DNA of 64,000 nt from NCBI RefSeq assembly GCF_002156385.1, contig NZ_MVJM01000001.1, positions 1,366,895 to 1,430,894 on the forward strand. Reading direction: 5' to 3'. Below the pieces are notes generated by a model. That model saw only the letters and a list, made by a program, of their open reading frames with translations. It was not told the DNA's origin and searched no databases. This DNA is from Halalkalibacter urbisdiaboli. Lineage in GTDB: Bacteria; Bacillota; Bacilli; Bacillales; Bacillaceae_D. A program made the translations under genes and the position numbers. This document shows, piece by piece, positions 62,336 through 64,000 of this stretch; the stretch's first letter is position 1, and each line of letters opens with the position of its first letter.

Positions 62336-64000
62336 ATGTTTAAAAATTCATTTGGTGTTTTACAGCGTGTAGGAAAAGCACTTATGCTTCCAGTAGCTCT
62401 TTTGCCTGCCGCAGGGATTTTATTAGCATTTGGTGATGCCCTACAAAATCCCGATATTACAGCTGCGATTCCAGCACTAGAAGCAAACTGGGTCGTTTTA
62501 CTAGCTAGTATTATGCAAAATGCAGGAGACATCGTCTTTGCTAATCTCCCATTATTATTTGCAGTTGGGGTTGCCATTGGGTTATCTGATGGTGATGGAG
62601 TTGCCGGATTAGCTGCCTTAATTGGGTTCTTAATTATGAATGTTACCATAGGGGTAACAGGTGGAATTACAGCAGATATGGTTAATGCTGATAATCCTGG
62701 CACACAATTAGTCCTTGGGATTCCAACACTTGGAACAGGTGTGTTTGGCGGGGTTATCGCCGGTTTACTCGGAGCATTAATGTATAAAAAATATTATAAT
62801 ATTGAACTTCCATCGTACCTAGGCTTTTTTGCAGGAAAACGCTTTGTACCAATCGCAACTGCATTTTTCGCTGTCTTTTTAGGAGTTATTTTACATTTTA
62901 TTTGGCCTACAATCCAACTTGGAATGAATAACCTTTCATATATTATGGTTGATTCAAACCGTACACTCGCAGCATTTATCTTTGGTGTTATCGAGCGAGC
63001 ATTAATTCCATTTGGCCTTCATCATATTTTTTATTCACCATTTTGGTTTGAGTTTGGCTCTTATACTACGACTGCCGGAAACGTCGTTCGTGGCGATCAA
63101 CAAATTTTCTTTGCTCAAATTCGCGAAGGCGCAGAATTAACGGCTGGTACCTTTATGACTGGGAAGTTTCCGTTCATGATGTTTGGTCTACCCGCTGCGG
63201 CTCTTGCAATTTATCATTGTGCCCGACCAGAACAGAAGAAAGTCGTCGCAGGGATTATGGGGTCTGCAGCACTTACGTCATTCTTAACTGGTATTACAGA
63301 ACCACTTGAATTTAGTTTCTTATTTGTTGCACCACTTTTATTTGGTGTTCATACGATTTTTGCAGGTCTTTCTTTTATGATTATGCACATTCTAGATGTA
63401 AAGATCGGTATGACCTTCTCAGGCGGTGTTATTGACTTTTTACTATACGGTGTACTGCCAGGAAGAACCGATTGGTGGCTTGTAATCCCAGTTGGTCTTG
63501 TCTTTGCCGTTATTTATTATTTCGGTTTCCGCTACGCTATTAAGAAGTTTAATCTAATGACACCTGGACGAGAAGAAGTTGTTGAACCAGAAGAACAAAG
63601 CGGCTCTACAGAGTCTTCAGAGCTACCTTATAAAGTTTTACAAGCATTAGGTGGCAAAGAAAACCTAACTAATCTTGACGCTTGTATCACTCGCCTTCGT
63701 GTAAGTGTAAAGGACGTTGGAAATGTTCAAAAAGATACGTTGAAAAAGCTAGGAGCCTCTGGTGTCATGCAGATGGGAAATAATATTCAAGCGATCTTCG
63801 GTCCGCGCTCAGACCAGATTAAAGGCCAAATTCAGGATATTATTAAAGGACGTACTCCTGCTCCTATTGAACAGGAGCGAACAAATAAACCTGCAGCTGA
63901 TGGGGAAATAGATTTTGCTATCCCATTGGAAGGCGAACTATTACCATTATCCCAAGTCCCAGATCAAGTATTCTCAACGAAAATGATGGGCGATGGTTTT
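62336..64000 (+). CDS. ptsG: PTS glucose permease EIICBA, 3' end outside window
   Basis: The visible 555 residues cover EIIC (about 1-400, ten membrane helices, with ITEPLEF sugar-binding segment), EIIB (around 430-510) with phospho-Cys C450 in [11 protein letters not shown] and the beginning of EIIA ([18 protein letters not shown]). It imports glucose and phosphorylates it. ATG 62336 follows TACGGAGG. The frame is open at the window end. Confidence 0.95.
   Translation, partial: MFKNSFGVLQRVGKALMLPVALLPAAGILLAFGDALQNPDITAAIPALEANWVVLLASIMQNAGDIVFANLPLLFAVGVAIGLSDGDGVAGLAALIGFLIMNVTIGVTGGITADMVNADNPGTQLVLGIPTLGTGVFGGVIAGLLGALMYKKYYNIELPSYLGFFAGKRFVPIATAFFAVFLGVILHFIWPTIQLGMNNLSYIMVDSNRTLAAFIFGVIERALIPFGLHHIFYSPFWFEFGSYTTTAGNVVRGDQQIFFAQIREGAELTAGTFMTGKFPFMMFGLPAAALAIYHCARPEQKKVVAGIMGSAALTSFLTGITEPLEFSFLFVAPLLFGVHTIFAGLSFMIMHILDVKIGMTFSGGVIDFLLYGVLPGRTDWWLVIPVGLVFAVIYYFGFRYAIKKFNLMTPGREEVVEPEEQSGSTESSELPYKVLQALGGKENLTNLDACITRLRVSVKDVGNVQKDTLKKLGASGVMQMGNNIQAIFGPRSDQIKGQIQDIIKGRTPAPIEQERTNKPAADGEIDFAIPLEGELLPLSQVPDQVFSTKMMGDGF

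Overview
The window is low-GC Firmicute DNA, most likely from a spore-forming, alkaliphile-type Bacillaceae (Bacillus/Alkalihalobacillus-like). The reasons are strong AGGAGG-type ribosome binding sites, GTG/TTG starts, PdaA (spore cortex), YfkAB-YfkD, YthAB, GlcT-ptsG and SE1561-family genes, TnrA/GlnR-type operators, and lipoprotein signals ending in VGC, IAC or AAC. No rRNA, tRNA or CRISPR array was seen.

Layout. 1-5.5 kb is an accessory array of single genes, all on the minus strand: two small lipoproteins, two nucleotidyltransferases, a tautomerase-like protein, a HAD phosphatase, a 42-aa membrane peptide and an APH-like kinase. Nearly every gene is followed by a ~70-105-bp repeat made of conserved inverted arms around a terminator hairpin, an organisation reminiscent of integron cassettes. 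5.5-10.1 kb holds ordinary and decayed genes: a membrane protein, a GNAT acetyltransferase, a Pro/Tyr-rich protein, an IS3 fragment, a PAS-STAS protein and a HAD relic.

10.1-18.9 kb is a nitrogen-scavenging locus. A guanidine-I (ykkC) riboswitch precedes two DUF1989 proteins, a 'urea' carboxylase (probably a guanidine carboxylase) and allophanate hydrolase. An APC permease is divergent, and two TnrA-like boxes lie between. 19-31.7 kb is core genome: RlmCD-type methyltransferase, GAF protein, PdaA, fumarase, phosphatase, a mosaic yfkAB, yfkD, a MATE pump, an OsmC protein and small genes, ending in a cluster of DnaA boxes. 31.8-34.3 kb encodes a bd-type quinol oxidase (ythAB). 34.3-45 kb has the urea ABC transporter urtABCDE and the urease operon ureABCEFGD, divergent around a TnrA-like box. 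The urease operon carries four 120-bp tandem repeats between ureC and ureE.

45-52.6 kb is a sugar locus: GH42 beta-galactosidase, YesL-like protein, ABC permeases and binding lipoprotein, and a LacI-type regulator broken by one frameshift. 52.9-61.2 kb is a mixed set: catalase remnant, thiol-redox protein, aldehyde dehydrogenase, RNase H, GGDEF-EAL protein, DCC protein and cysteine-cluster protein. 61.3-64 kb is glcT, a RAT/terminator leader and the start of ptsG, which runs off the window.

Together the genes suggest a soil or sediment bacterium able to take nitrogen from guanidine and urea under TnrA-type control and carbon from galactosides and glucose. The most unusual items are the repeat-punctuated array, the urease-operon tandem repeats, the mosaic yfkAB and the DnaA-box cluster.
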